NCBI GenBank assembly: GCA_032622095.1
Contig: CP136064.1
Coordinates: forward strand, 45,457,573 to 45,521,572
Origin: Siphonodentalium dalli
Lineage: Eukaryota > Mollusca > Scaphopoda > Gadilida > Siphonodentaliidae
Length of the DNA stretch: 64,000 nt
Direction: 5' to 3'
Below, piece after piece: positions 47,201 through 59,200 of this stretch (positions are counted from its first letter, which is position 1; each line of letters starts with the position of its first letter). Position numbers and translations under genes: made by a program. The notes below the pieces were generated by a model. That model searched no databases, was not told the DNA's origin, and saw only the letters and a program-made list of their open reading frames with translations.

Positions 47201-50200
47201 GTATACGTCACTCCACTCATGTCCGAATGCCAGCCACCCCGGCCACCATGCACCAAAACCCCACCCAACCACCACGCAATTACCAACGAATACCCCACTC
47301 TGACGCACCAACCAACACCCACGTACGTACATACAACGAAATACACGAGGGAAAAGTCACATGCGCACACCCTATACCCAACCACAACAAACCCAACCCA
47401 CAACGCACACACACCCCATGTGCACGTGTAGACGATTTCTGATCTATAATGTTTGCATGTGCCACGATTATACATGTATGTACATATATGTATTGTGTAC
47501 TAATATTTATACTGTGTCATGGCGAACACGTCCGGCGATTGGAGAGTAAACGCTGAGTATGATTTGTGTTTGTACATGGTGTTGTAACTTGGTAAGCTCA
47601 CTACATGCGCTACATAGACACAATAAAGAGGCCCATCGACACCCAGATAAGAAGGCACACAAGTGTGCCACACATTCTACAATGTGACAATATGTGTACG
47701 GATTTTTAGGGTTAAAATGGAATCGTTACAATATTATCTGATGACTCTTAAAAAGTCAGAATTGTATAATTTGTAGCTATGCGATATATGTATATTCGAT
47801 AAGATGATTAGGTTTCATTGTCGCGTAACGGTCTACTCGAGTGGGAACGAGTCATACAGTATGTAAAATAAGCATGATTATAACAAATTGTTGATACGTT
47901 GTAGCGTTTCGCCCTGCATGTGTGGTCTATATACAAACTCCAAGCATGTTAATACTAAACGAATATCCGGTTAGCTGCATACATACGAACGACAGCATTC
48001 ACGTGCGTGTGATCAAGGTATCGCGTTATCATTCATTCCCATTTTTTAGATCGCAAATCTGAATGCTGAGATGGATGTTCAATTAATTTCAATTGAAATA
48101 CATTCATAATAGATATGTACACAGTATTTCGAATATGTTATGGATTCATATTTCAGATGACATTCGTCTCAGATACACATAAAATCACTCGAAAACTCAT
48201 CATAACTCCTTAAAGGTACGGTTGGCCTTGGCGGTGGGTATCCTGTAAAAATATTTCCACCCGTCAAAAACCGCCACAAACAGAAAGAACATCAAAATGT
48301 AGACATACTTTGTCCGTATACAAATAAGAAATATCGCATAAACAGTATGGTATTGTCATTTGTTTGACCATTGTTATGTAAACAAAAGCATAAAAAGTTA
48401 CTTTTCTGGTGTTTGTTTATATTATGATGGTAAACATAAAGAGCGTTCTTTGTTGGTGAATTCCTGATATGGAACAAATAAAGAGCGTTTATGCCATTTT
48501 TTTGGGATTAGCCAGTAGCATTGTGCTGTCTTCTGTATCACAATCAGGCTCTTGCTTAGGTAAAATATAGTAGGTCTTTATGATAACATGCTGTTAATGC
48601 GATAGTCATGGTATATATGAACGAAACTGTATGCATTTTAATGTTTTTCTGTTTACGGTGATTGGAACAAATATGAATAATTTCGACAACTAAGGCCTCA
48701 CGTGCCTTTAAATACTACGCATATTTACTGCACAGAACATCGGCTTTTTGTGACATCTTCGTCTGCGGCGTTAACATCTTTCTGTGCCGACAGTACAGTG
48801 GTCACACCATATCGCGCGGATATTGAGAACGACACTGATTTTTTAAATTATGTTCAATCCTATGCTTCATTGACAGATTCAACTATATACCGGCATTTGT
48901 TTTGGCAGCGTGGAAGTCCAGGAACTATACTAGTGGGTGGATGTTCTCGAAAATTTTAGTGAGCAAAAGCAAAAACACTATTGAAAAAAATCGCAAAAAA
49001 ATATTAAATGGTTTGATCTGGGAAAACTGATTGACAGTGTGTGCATGGATAAATACTCCTGCTTCATGTGGACATACACATACGTTGTTCGTTGTCTGTT
49101 TTACGATGAGAAATAAACATATCCCCATATCATATACGTGAAAATGACTTAATGTTTGTATTAGCTCATGATCCTCTTTGGTGCTACATCTCTATAAGAC
49201 GGGTGGTTGAGTTGACCCCGCTTAATCAATCGGCAATTCACGCCACTCCACGGTGTTTCAGATTACATTTCTCTCATCTGTTCTATTTCGTTTCTAGTGT
49301 CTGGGTGTGTGTTTCTAGTGTCTGGGTGTATGTTTCTAGTATCTGGGTGTGTGTTTCTAGTGGCTGGGTGTGTGTTTCTAGTGGCTGGGTGTGTGTTTCT
49401 AGTGTCGGGGTGTGTGTTTTGTTTTTTTACGTTGTTTCTTTCGTGTCATGTCTTTTTGAATTTCGTCTTCATGAAGGTTCAATGTTTCAATGTCTCAATG
49501 TTGTACTGCTCACGCCTGTCTCACAGTGGGGATGTACCGGAAGTCTGCTATTTAAAAAAAAAAATGTTGATAATTGTTTGCAGACTTTTATAAAATGTAT
49601 AGATTTTTCACATGAACCCATTTCGAAGGTCTTGTGTCCCTTTAAGAATAACGACACATTCGTCTCCAATTCCAACTAATTTAATCGTCCCTGGTTAAAT
49701 GGTCCTGCTATAATGCTATGATTCTCTTGAATTGATATGGTGTTGGTAAGGCGAAACTATGATATTAAGAAAAAGTTGTTATTTTTCTGTAGTTGCCATT
49801 TTTGTGGTGTTTTGTTAGCCGAGCGAACTGAGCACAAGCAACCAGTGCCTGTAGTAAGCATTCAAGAAAATAGTTTTAATAATGCTGACACTAGGGCTGC
49901 AAAACGACTGGAATTGCCATCTCTCAACACAGCCAGTATTAAAGTATTTCACAATATGCATGTACTTGAATGTTTTAAGGGGCCACCCAATTCGTGAATT
50001 AAAACAAATCTCAATTTCAAACTGTCAATTTGAAGGAGAAAATCATTATCCTCTTTAACTAATGTATGCTATAGTACTATAACTGTTCAATTTCAATTTT
50101 AAAATTATGAAAAAAAGTGGGTTTAAAACACCCAGATTTCTGTAGGTAGGTCGATAGAGATTTTGAGAGAACATATTTAAAAACTGTGAATCCAATTCGG

Positions 50201-53200
50201 GTATGCGCTCAGTCTACCATCTGAAATCATGACTTTCTGCGAGAAAATAAATCAAACATTTTTCATTGCATATTTAATTTTTTCTGGCAGCCATTTTCAG
50301 AAGTGTTTTTGTATTGTGTGTCGGACCAAAACAGCATAAAACAACATAAATATTATTTAACCACGTTTTCAGCCTGTTATCTCGAAAACCCGCACACTAT
50401 CTGCTTATAATATAACTTAGATAGATAATCTGCTTAGAAGCGCCTAATTTTGGGTGTCAGACCGGTTTTCCGAAGACCTATTACTACGAAGGCCCACAAC
50501 TCCGAAGACCCGATTCTCCGACGGCCCACAACTCCGAAGACCCGATTCTCCGACGGCCCACAACTCCGAAGACACGATTCTCCGACGGCCCATAACTCCG
50601 AAGATCCGATTCTCCGAAAGCCCATAACTCCGAAGGGCCGATTCTCCGAAGACCTATAACTCCGAAGACCTATAACTCCGAAGGGCCGATTCTCCGACGG
50701 CCCATAACTCCGAAGGTCCGATTCTCCGAAGATCCGATTCTCCGAAGATTTTGTTTTATCGGGGTATTATCGTTTACTAAATAGTGTACAGTCCAGTGGC
50801 GAAGCCAAGGGGTCCCAAAATTCCCACTGCCCCCATTAAACCTCTACTTGCTATTTCAGACAATATGGGCCCCTACCAAAACATGTCCAATGTCATGTAA
50901 ACGCCCGGAAATCGTTCATGAGGCATCAAAATATTCAAACTTTTCCTACTGTCCCCACCTAAATGGGAATCCTGGCCCGCCACTGACTATACACCAGATA
51001 ATATAACGTTATGTTGGCCCATGAGATGCCAGAGTAAAATGTACAGGGTGAACGGGGAAGAACTTGTCGCCCCTGTGCATGTTAGGCTACTCTGACATTC
51101 TTGCAGCGTTTCGTTATAATATACACGGTGTACACCAGTGGCGAGCCAGGGTTTCCATTTAGGGGTGCACATTAATTAGCATATGTGGGGGATATGTGGG
51201 GGATATATCATGCATATGATATGCCGAAAGCATATCACGAAGGCCTGATTTGGGGAGCGCATACATGGGAGGGGTCATCCCCAATCGTTGGTCCGGGGGC
51301 TCCCCTGGGCAGGAACACTGTGAATATTTGAATGCCTAGGAGGGATTTCCTGACGTTTACATGACATTTGACATGTTTTTTGGGGGCGGTCTTCCCTAGG
51401 GCCCCATTGACTCCGCCACTGGACTGTACACTATTTAATAAGCGATAAAACATGATCTTCGGAGAATCGGACCTTCGGAGAATCGGCCCTTCGGAGAATC
51501 GGACCTTCGGAGAATCGGACCTTCGGAGTTATAGACCTTCGGAGTTATGGGCGTTCGGAGTTATAGGCCTTCGGAGTTATGGGCTTTCGGAGTTATGGGT
51601 CTTCGGAGTTATGGGATTTCGGAGAATCGGGACTTCGGAGTTATGGGCTTTCGGAGAATCGGGGCGTCGGAGAACTGACCTTCGGAGAATCGGACCTTCG
51701 GAGTTATGGGTCTTCGGAAAAACGCTACGTAACCTCATTTTGAGTCGATAATGTGCTGAAAATCGAGAGCATTTTAGTCACATTATCGATTCACTCATAA
51801 TGAGGCGATTCTAAGCAGATTATGTGCAGACAATGACACAAAACATCCAGCTCAGGACTTTTCAGTTGTACCCTCTTTAAAACGAAATAACGGGTATGAA
51901 TCCATTATCTGATTAGTTCAGAATCAAATAGTTACATGATGTACCTATTTAACATTATAGATGATGTTCCTATAGGATATGCTGACGTTTTCAATAATCT
52001 GGTATACATAAACACTCAATGATTGAGATATTACGTATAGTCCAGGAGATATTGGTAGACCTCTGCACCCCCCCCCCCCCCCCAGGACTTAACTTCACCC
52101 CACTAATTTTCTTCCTTAAGGTTTCCTCTAATTTTTTTCACTCGTTAACAAGAACAAAAAGTGGTCGCAGAGACTCCAGACAAGATGGCGTCCATCATGG
52201 CGGCCATTGTTTTTATATGCACCAGGTCTCTTTGATCGCCGTTATAGTAAAGATGATGTCACATGCGGTCTTGTTTTCCGTTCGATTCGTATTGGTAATA
52301 TACAACCCTTATAAATTAGCCAAAAATCCGACACAAAAATCCAATATGGCGGCCAAGATGGCCGCCGAAATGTGAAAATTTGCTATTTTTCGGACATTTC
52401 ACCACTTTTCGTTTGTCTCTGTGGGAATATATTGGCACCTTGACGCGATTTTATACATTTATCGTCTAGAAGAGTCATTGGCGAACACACGGGGACCATA
52501 ATATATATTCCTTGACGGATATTTTTGTCCGATATCACGTTTTCCCAAATGCCGGTATAATCCGGTCAAAGCCAAAACGACGCTAATAACGCAATGTCTG
52601 TTTCGAATCAATGAGTGTTATTGCTATTATTACTCCAGCCATGATTATATATGTGCAGGAGATACTCGGGCTAGGATTCCTCTTATACCTGAGTTGAGGA
52701 ATATTCACCCAAATCCAAGATGGCGGCCAAAATGGCCACCAGAAATAGAAAAATCGCCGAAAATCGCTGATTTTAACATCAGTGAAAGTTATTGTCACGA
52801 CAACTCCACACCTGCTTCCTATTGTGAGTTGGGAACACTTAGTCGAATAACTGTCCTTATATTGCATCCAAATAAAAGTCCCCCAAATCCAAAATGGCGC
52901 CCACAATGGCCGACAAATTTTGAAAAATCACCGAAATTCCCTCATGTTCACATCATTTGGCATTATTGCCGAGAAAACTCCACACATGCTGACAGTTAAG
53001 TTGTAAATACTGAGGTGAAGTAATTACCTTGCATTTGATGAAGGAAATTGTTTTCCAAATCGAAGATGGCGGCCAAAATGGCGTCCGAACTTTGAAAACA
53101 AGCTTACATTCCTTTACTTTCTTACTATGTGCGTTATTGTTACGCGAATTCTACCCATATGGAACATTGATATGAAGTATTCATATGGGACATTGATATG

Positions 53201-56200
53201 AAGTATTCATTTGAGTTTGGCCAACTCTCACAATCAAGATGACTGCCAAACTGGCGGCCAGAAATTGAAAAGAAGTCGAAATTGTCACATACTAATTTCA
53301 ACTTTTTGTCATAATATCAATATGTATGCATTGGACGAAACGGTACATAAGCCATCTATTAGTTCCAACATAGGTCGTCGCCTTCTGGAAGGATGCAAAC
53401 CCACAATAATCGCGATGTGGCATTTAGAAATCCATTCTCCACTAAGCGCCCATAATGGCCGTAACCGTATATGGGTGCACCGAATAGTCATATTATGACT
53501 TCCAAGAATCAAAACAACAGTACCTGAGCTTATTCTGATTTGCCACATTCAGCATTATCTGGATCAGCATCCGTCTCGTCACATTAATCTATCTCGCTCA
53601 CTCCAACACAGTTTTCTACACTTCTTGGTAGAAGGGTCCCACTAATCGGAATGTTTCAAACAACACATATGCCGGTGTCAAGCTCACGTGTTTGTCTCGA
53701 AAGCTGGGAATTCTTATCCTTATTCTTGGGAGCTTCATTCGTGGTAGCTTATGGTATAATTCAGATGCTACATATGGGATCTGAGCGTCATCTTGCGTGA
53801 TAAACTACAAAGGTATGCGGTCGATGCGTATACTAGCTTTCAGAAGGATCTCTCTATCTGCGTATTTTTTAGATTTGGTTATCTAATGTGGATAACAAAC
53901 TGTACATCTGGTGATCTTCCCATCCAGCCACTTCTCAATATATGGTTCATCAATTCACATATTCACGTACTGACGTAGTCGGACAACTGCTGTATATGGC
54001 TTCGAATGTTGAAAGCCTAACATTTGACGGATGCCTTTCTGCTAAGGCGTAGAAGACCATAATGCATAATATACCCACACTTCTTGACCATGATCAGAAG
54101 AACAGTCCTGGTGGCGTCCATCAATCGTCTCACCGTACAGATCCAAGCAGATAATAACAATACATGCGGTGCTAGTTTGTGGGCATGTGTCATGGTCGTG
54201 GAAATGAAATTGGACCATGACTGCACCGCCCCTTCTTTGGGTATGTTTTAGATTCAGACATGATCTCATGTGGCTTTGCTTTCCTTGTATGCTAAGATTG
54301 TATCTTTTAATCCGCTTGGAAGCCGTTCTTAATCAACGAACCAGACGTGTACCATTGGCTACTACTATATAAGCCCCACCAGACTGGGGTGTAGTCTTCA
54401 GGACGATGCATTTTATAGTTACCGATAATATGTCATACTCACGCTGGGTGGTGGTCGGTATGGTTCAAGAAAGTACAATGCCATCAACACAAGGGTGAAA
54501 TGTTCAACGCGAAGAACATCTAGAGGAATGTTACTTTGATGAGATCTTGCATTCAGTTTAACCTACGTTGGGTACACCAAGTGATTTATTGGTAACATCA
54601 CCATTCAAAACCATTGTTCTGCATGGGACATCTTAACTACTATATGCTAAAGTTATATAATATAAAGCTATATGATCATAAAGGTCACGTTCACCAACGT
54701 CCACATCCATTGCCATCGAGACTATAAATTGTTCTTTAAACACACAGTGAAATAAATGCACCACAGTTCCTGACATTTTCTTAAATAATACCGTCCACAT
54801 ACTGACACTAACCCTGAGAGATCATAACAACAATGCATACCTTCATTCCATAAAGACATTATCCTTTAGCCCATCCGACTGGCTAGGATGGTATTATCCA
54901 GACAAAATTATACGTCTGGTCATGTTGATTCAGAACGGCCTTGAAACGGATGTGGAAATACAATCTTACCACACCAAAAAAATCAACACGCATGACATTC
55001 TATATTGAAACATGCACCTGGTGTAGGGTTGTATACCGTGGCCCATTTCATTCCCACTGTCATGGCGCATGTCCACAAACTAGCACCGCGAGTATTGTTC
55101 TTCTCTGCTGGGAGCTATTCGACGAGACGACTGCGGGACGTCACACAGTTTGCTTAGGATCATGATCAAGAAGTGTGGGTAGTCGGTACATTATGGCCTT
55201 CTCCTTAGCAGATAGGCATCTGTCCAAGGAAATGAGACAGCTAGCTACCTCCGAAACACTGCCGAAGTTTTCCACGTATGCCAATACGTTCGCTAAGTTT
55301 GTGAGTTGAACCATCTATTGAGAAGTGACTAGTTAAGTGGGAAGTTCGCCATGTATACGTGTCATTATCCCCACGGGGTATGAGAAAGACATCCATAGAG
55401 ATGACTTTCTGTAAGCTTGTATACTTATCGACCATATGCCTTTCTAGTTCAAGATGACGAACAAATCCCATATTTAGCAAGCATCTAAAATCTTAAGCCA
55501 GACACCGGGAAATTAATTGTTTGAAACGTTATGACTAAAGGGACCCTTCTCACAGGAAGTGTTGAATACTATGTCGGTGTGAACGACCTAGATTTATCAG
55601 GCAAATAAATGGAAACTGGTCCCGATCATTAAGGACGTGGCAAATCAGAATCTTTTACCAGGTAATTGTTCTAATGTGGCTATTCGGCGCACCTACGGTT
55701 ACGGCCATTATCGGCGCGAAGTGTCAAATGGATTTCGAAATGACACATCGCTATATTAAGTGTGGGTTTTCGTACTTCCAGAAGGACCCGATCAATGTTA
55801 TGCGTTTTGATACGTTTTAAGTTGAACTAATATATGGTTTGTGTATAGTTTCGTCCATACATATCGATACTATGACAAAAAGTTGAAATTTGTATGTGAA
55901 TATATCGATTTCTTTTCAATTTCTGGCCTCCAGTTTAGCTTCCATCTTGACCTTGAGTATCAATTGACAAACTCAAATGAATACTTCATACCAATATTCC
56001 ATATCAACATGTGATGGTGGGTAGAATTCGCGAAACAATAACGCCCATCGTAAGAAAGTAAAGGAATGTAGGCGTGTTTTCAAATATCGGTCGCCATTTT
56101 GGCCGCCATCTTAGATTTGGAAAACCATTTCTTGCATGGGATGAAAGGTAATTACTTCACCTCAGTATTTACAACTCAACTGTCAGCATGTGTGGAGTTT

Positions 56201-59200
56201 TTCTCGACAATAATGCCAAATGATGTGAACATGAGGGAATTTCGGTGATTTTTCAAAATTTGTCGGCCATTGTGGGCGCTATTTTGGATTTGGGGGACTT
56301 TTATTTGGATGCAATATAAAGAAAGTTATTCAACTAAGTGTTCCCAACTCACGATAGTAAGCAGGTGTGGAGTTGTCGTGACAATAACTCTCACTGATGT
56401 TAAAATCAGCAATTTTCGGTAATTTTTCTATTTCTGGTGGTCATTTTGGCCGCCATCTTGGATTTGGGTGAATATTCCTCAACTCAGGTATAAGAGGAAT
56501 CCTAGCCCGAGTATCTCCTGCACATATATAATCATGGCTGGAGTAATAATAGCAATAACACTCATTGATTCGAAACAGACATTGCGTTATTAGCGTCGTT
56601 TTGGCTTTGACCGGATTATACCGGCATTTGGGGAAAACGTGATATCGGACAAAAATATCCATCAAGGAATATATATTATGATTCCCGTGTGTTCGCCAAT
56701 GACTCTTCTAGACGATAAATGTATAAAATCGCGTCAAGGTGCCAATATTTTCCCACAGAGACAAATGAAAGGTGGTGAAATGTCCGAAAAATAGCAAATT
56801 TTCACATTTCGGCGGCCATCTTGGCCGCCATATTGGATTTTTGTGTCGGATTTTTGGCTAATTTGTAAGGGTTGTATATTACCATAACGAATCGAACGGA
56901 AAACAAGACCGCATGTGACATCATCTTTACTATAACGACGATCAAAGAGACTTGGTGCATATAAAAAAAATGGCCGCCATGATGGACGCCATCTTGTCTG
57001 GAGTCTCTGCGGCCACTTTTTTTTCTTGTTAACAAGTGAAAAAATTAGAGGAGACCTTAAGGAAGAAAATTAGTGGGGTGAAGTTAAGTCCTGTGGGGGG
57101 TGCAGAGGTCTACCAATATCTCCTGGACTAGTAGTTTTATAGTGATTTTTCTTCACAAAAATAGTTCTGTAAAATGGCTTGGCAAAAAAAATTAATTATG
57201 CGATGAAAAATGTTCGATTTATTTTCACGGAGACAATCATGATTTCAGAGTAAAGACTGAGTGCATACCCTATAGTTGTGTACATAGTCCAGATAACGCA
57301 GTGGGTATTTGCAAATATTTCCTGTCAAACTCTCTATCGACCTACTTAAAAAAAATCAGGTTTTTTTAAGCCATCTTTTACATTGTTGGAAACTATCTCT
57401 CATATTATGAGGGTAAAGAGTTGTTGTTACAGTACTATAGCATACATCGGTTATAAGAGATGATGTTTTTGTCCTTCAAGTTGATTTTTTGTTTTATTTA
57501 TATATATTGAGATTTTCTTAAACACTTAGCGGGACCCATCATTATCATAACAAATTAGCAGGACCACTTAAGCAGGGGTGTTAATCTCTTAACCCTTTCA
57601 CGACGGGGGCATGCGCTGGTGCAGCATTAAATATCCTCCACAGGGAGCCTCGCTTATATTAAATAATGCACTGGCTTACAAGGTCAATGTAAATATTATT
57701 AGGCCAATGCATTCTCTTGTGTATGCGAGGCATACTACGGAAGATTCGCATATATAATAAAATGGACTGGCTTACAAGGTCAATGTAAATATTGTTAGGC
57801 CAGTGCATTATCTTATATATTATGCGTGTCTCGCATATATAAGAGAATACATAAGCTTACAAGTTCGAGGTAAATATTGATAGGCCAATACATGCCCTTA
57901 TATATGCGAGGCTCCCTATGGGAATACGATAATGCATTGCTATAGTGTTATCGCAAAATTCAGGAAGCTCCAGTCATGGAAGGGTAAACGGGCATATATC
58001 ACGAGCAGTGAGACTGATCTCCTAATGCGCACTTTAGTTCTGAATAGTCTCCAATTGTCCATCATGCCATGCTATTACATGTACCATATTCGAGTATATG
58101 TGACCCGCCATATCAAATCCAGTCGGAAGTCGGGATTTTTTTACCCTGTGCCAATGCATTCTCTTATATATGCGAGTCGACCATAGGTCGCCTCGCATAT
58201 ATAAGAGAATGCATTGGCCTAACAATTTTTTATCATGTTTTTTAAATAAATGTTTCTTACAATTTTTAGGACATAAAATAAAAAACATCCATTACCCTGC
58301 AGGGAGCCCCACACATATATAGAAGCATATAGAAGAGTGTCGTCTGCTCATGTTTGTCTGGGGCTCTGTATGGGTGAAATTATAAAATTGTTAAAGAAAA
58401 AATTATTAAAATTGTAAAAAATTGTTAGGCCAATGCATTCTCTTATATATGCGAGGCGACCTATAGTCGACTCGCATATATAAGAGAATGCATTGGCACA
58501 GGGTAAAAAAATCCGACTTGATTTGATATGGCGGATCACATATGTCATGCAGACGTTGGCGGCCGTGCTAAAATCGCTGAAGCAATGGCTGACTGGAGGG
58601 CCGGTACGTGCATCCAATTTGTGCCACGGACACACCAGACATACTACGCCAACTTCATAATTGATGATGGGTAAGTATATGATTCAATACATATTATGTG
58701 CTATTTCTCTGATACAAACTTATGAAACGGATTTCGGAATTTTCTATCTACTTTCATATCGCATCGAGAGAAAACGGTTAGTCATCATGACTAACTTAAG
58801 TAGTCAAAGATTTGTCCACAGATTGACCAGCTTTGTTATTCATAATAACGAACCAAAGCCGGACGCTTTGGGTCGTATATAGACTATATCTGATTTTGTG
58901 ACGTCACCAATTATTATCTAATACGACGCTGCTGTTTTGAGTTTTTGCGAGCACTTTTGTCGCACATTAGATCGGTGAGCTTAAAGCATTAATGTCGTAA
59001 TCTGAAATAAACGTGTGCGTCTTTCAATGGCCAGCGTTGCAAAATGAGTGGAGTTACTATCATAATTAATCACAGTGAAGTTCATTCGTAGCCGCGGTTT
59101 ACATTTTATTGAGAACATACTTATAACATATTATGGACTGTCAAATATTTGCAATGGAGTGGCCTAAAATATAAGTGTCGCGTGCAATGGGAAAATCTCA

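Larger units (their letters stand above)
44858..49150. mobile_element. Foldback-type element with about 1.7-kb inverted arms
   Basis: Left arm 44858-46560 and right arm about 46985-49150 are inverted copies, starting AAGTCATTTTCACG and ending with its reverse complement. Matching landmarks include gttaacgccgcagacgaaga, tagagacaca/acaca cluster regions, and a segment near 46410-46540 repeated at 47040-47170. Arms look more than 90 percent alike. The right arm is longer because it carries the 494-bp TTAA MITE (48214-48707). The central spacer of about 0.4 kb has no recognised gene. No transposase, and no clear target duplication at the ends. Confidence 0.85.
50431..51822. mobile_element. Foldback element with tandem-repeat arms, inserted in left arm
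   Basis: Outer inverted ends: ctgcttagaagcgcctaatt on the left and aggcgattctaagcag on the right. Next come arrays of 16-bp units (50468-50750 and 51454-51720). Then inverted copies of tttactaaatagtgtacagt and gtacactatttaataagcga. Inside are sequences with CAGTGGCG / CGCCACTG ends (about 50791-50984 and 51134-51421), resembling hAT MITE termini. Layout of long terminal arms made of short tandem repeats is that of Foldback/FB-type elements. Absent from the right arm of the surrounding inverted repeat. Confidence 0.75.
49995..57530. repeat. Very large inverted repeat with arms of about 2.7 kb
   Basis: Left arm about 49995-54440 and right arm about 54800-57530 match in reverse. Landmarks: aatcatgactttctgcgaga (50226) with the 57225 region; agtccaggagatattggtag (52039) with 57107-57130; caagatggcgtccatcatgg (52192) with 56980s; gtaaccgtatatgggtgcac (53460) with 55690s; the 54190 region with 55060; 'ggaagccgttcttaatcaac' (54319) with 54925s. 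Outer parts are more alike than the inner parts. The left arm is longer because of a 1.7-kb insertion (about 50325-52035). No intact gene found in the arms. Confidence 0.8.

Noticed and set aside
49152-49679. 175-residue ORF with VSGCVFL-type repeats
   Set aside because: A 21-bp tandem repeat keeps the frame open; no plausible domain.
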